Source of the DNA: Microcebus murinus
Lineage: Eukaryota; Chordata; Mammalia; Primates; Cheirogaleidae
Assembly (NCBI RefSeq): GCF_040939455.1
Contig: NC_134106.1
Coordinates: 80,793,001 to 80,857,000, forward strand
DNA length: 64,000 nucleotides
Reading direction: 5' to 3'
Positions 62,831 to 64,000 of the stretch are shown here, piece after piece (the first letter of the stretch is position 1; every line of letters starts with the position of its first letter). The translations under genes were made by a program, and so were the position numbers. The notes under the pieces were generated by a model. It made no database searches. It saw only the letters and a list, made by a program, of their open reading frames with translations, and was not told the origin of the DNA.

Positions 62831-62959
62831 CTCTAAGGAGTTGGCACTTGCTTCACCATCTGATGTCTTGCGGGTCGCCAGCTCAATTCGCTGGTCGCCC
62901 CCCAGCTCAATGGGGTGGTAGAGGCTGGTCGCGATGGCTAGGTGAGTTGTCCCAGCTAA

Positions 62960-63543
62960 CTTTCGCGGGACCACCGTCGCCGCCCCTCAAGGAGCCGGGC
63001 TGCGTTACCGAGCGCGCGGCAGCCCTGGAACTGGCGGGACCCCTGGCGGGGGCGCCGGGCCGCGGGGATGCCCAGGCCTGAGCGGCGTCCGGAGGGGCGG
63101 TCCAGCCTCTCCTGCGCCTCCGGGCGGGGCGTGGGGGACAGCCGGTCGGCTCGCTGGTCCCCGGGGTCTGCCGCCGCCCGCGGCCTCGCCCGGCCGAGCC
63201 GCCTCCGCCCGCTCCCCGCCCCCGCGGTGGCTGGGCCGGAGCGGGAGCCGCGCCCCGCAGTTCCGGGCCGCGAGGGCGGGCGCAGCTCGTGCCCGGCGCC
63301 CGGAGCCCACTCGGAGCGCGCGGCGCCGGCCAGAGGAGCCGGAGCGGGGCCGGGCAGGGCAGCGGGGGCGCCGGCCTGCCCCGCGCGCCCCCAGGGAGCG
63401 GCGGGAATGTGACCGGCGTGCGCCCGAGCCCCGGAGCTTTCCTCGTTGGGCTCCTAGGGCTCCCGCCACGCCGGGCTGAGCCGGGTTGCGCCCCGGGCTG
63501 TGATCCTCTCACCTCCGCCCCCCCCCCACGGGGGCTCCTCCAG
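62960..63543 (+). promoter_or_regulatory. CpG-island promoter and probable first exon
   Basis: About 580 bases are extremely GC-rich with CpGs throughout, unlike anything else in the window. GC boxes include GGGGCGG (63094-63100), GGGCGG (63122-63127) and CCCCGCCCCC (63214-63223). There is no TATA box, as expected for a dispersed start. The island ends in a good splice donor on the plus strand: cctccag followed by gtaggag, GT at 63,544. This suggests a first exon transcribed to the right, with its acceptor beyond the window. The long minus-strand frame (308 codons, 62,907-63,833) and plus frames up to 114 codons are arginine/proline/glycine-rich, as GC-rich DNA gives by chance. I do not call a protein. 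The gene is unknown. Confidence 0.75.
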
Positions 63544-64000
63544 GTAGGAGAAAGCTGGGGCCTCCCCGGAATGGGTTGGCGGGAGGGCGGGCTGTGGCTT
63601 TGACACTTTCGTGGGCTCCCTGCTCTGCGGTGCGCGGTAAGCGTCTTTCCTAAAGTGCACTTGGTTGTCAGAGTTCGTTGTGCAACAAGGTGATGGCGCT
63701 TACGCCTGCGTGTGTGTTTCTTGTGTGAAGCAGGAGTGGAGGTTGTTCGCATCTTTGGGGGGAGCTTGCCGACCATTCTGGAGCGTGGTTGCAGGTAGAC
63801 GTGTGTCTCCCGGTGTGAATTGCTTCCAGGCATTTTAATCCAGCCAAGTTCAGCTGTTCAGGAGTGTCCGTTTTAGGGGTTTAGGCTCAGAGGAGTCAGT
63901 CTGCTAACGAGGTATGACGGATGAGGCTCTAACCGCGCTGGGAAGGGTACCTTGTTGCCCCTTCGGATACAGGAGGAAGCTGGGCAGTGTAGCTACAGGG
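63544..64000 (+). other. Probable start of first intron
   Basis: After the donor the CpG density falls quickly. There are no coding signs. This is consistent with the beginning of a long first intron. Confidence 0.45.

Noticed and set aside
63005..63469. 154-codon minus and 114-codon plus frames in the island
   Set aside because: Overlapping frames on both strands with the same compositional bias; no start context or domain support.
62907..63833. 308-codon minus-strand open frame across the CpG island
   Set aside because: Arginine/proline/glycine-rich text typical of GC-rich DNA read by chance. It crosses the promoter and the donor region, and no domain is recognised.

Overview
This window looks like nuclear DNA from a strepsirrhine primate (lemur, loris or galago group). 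The evidence is the repeat content. There are four Alu-derived elements. The two plus-strand full copies carry the left-right linker of the type aaatagaaagaaattagctggccaact, which I associate with lemur and galago Alus rather than human ones. Three L1-type 3' ends share the same 19-nt tail tttgtacccccataatatg. The rest is ordinary mammalian repeat content: MIR, MaLR LTRs, MER5/MER1/Charlie transposons, Tigger1, HAL1 and L1M.

No protein-coding gene can be supported. Most long open frames are compositional, lie on a GC-rich strand, or run through repeats. The window reads as intergenic or intronic DNA that ends at a promoter. From about 62,960 to 63,540 there is a strong TATA-less CpG island with several GC boxes and a good splice donor at 63,544, so a transcript probably starts there and runs to the right. 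Two other places have exon-like signals without gene identity: 42,067-42,285 and 34,253-34,291.

Layout. 1-9 kb: an Alu with perfect target-site duplications, then antisense L1M/HAL1-type sequence split by a full-length (2.4 kb) dead Tigger1, then an antisense L1 3' end with a private inverted duplication. 11-15.7 kb: an old L1, a GC-rich mRNA retrocopy with poly(A) joined directly to a younger L1 3' end, an old L1 3' end, and a 144-bp L1 stub with a perfect duplication. 16-19 kb: antisense L1. 19-29 kb: mostly unique DNA with MIRs, a long relic of an ancient CR1/L3-type LINE near 23 kb and a 205-bp polypurine tract near 25.6 kb. 29-41 kb: old LINE pieces, a MaLR LTR, MER5A, a very well preserved 222-bp hAT miniature transposon (37,236-37,457) with perfect 15-bp inverted ends and a perfect 8-bp duplication, and a further LTR. 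42-50 kb: the exon-like block, a CTTC/CCCT repeat with a half Alu, an Alu, MIRs and a Charlie-type transposon. 51-55 kb: a long HAL1 split by an Alu, then L1 ORF2 with a broken reverse transcriptase. 55.9-57.6 kb: a solo LTR nested in an older transposon, an LTR-like block with a G16 run, and a MER1-type transposon. 58-64 kb: an LTR, MER5- and MIR-type pieces, an AG repeat and the CpG island.

The strongest findings are records of transposition: the young-looking hAT element, the mRNA/L1 junction at 13,158 and the datable solo LTR. I found no operon, CRISPR array or new enzymatic system.
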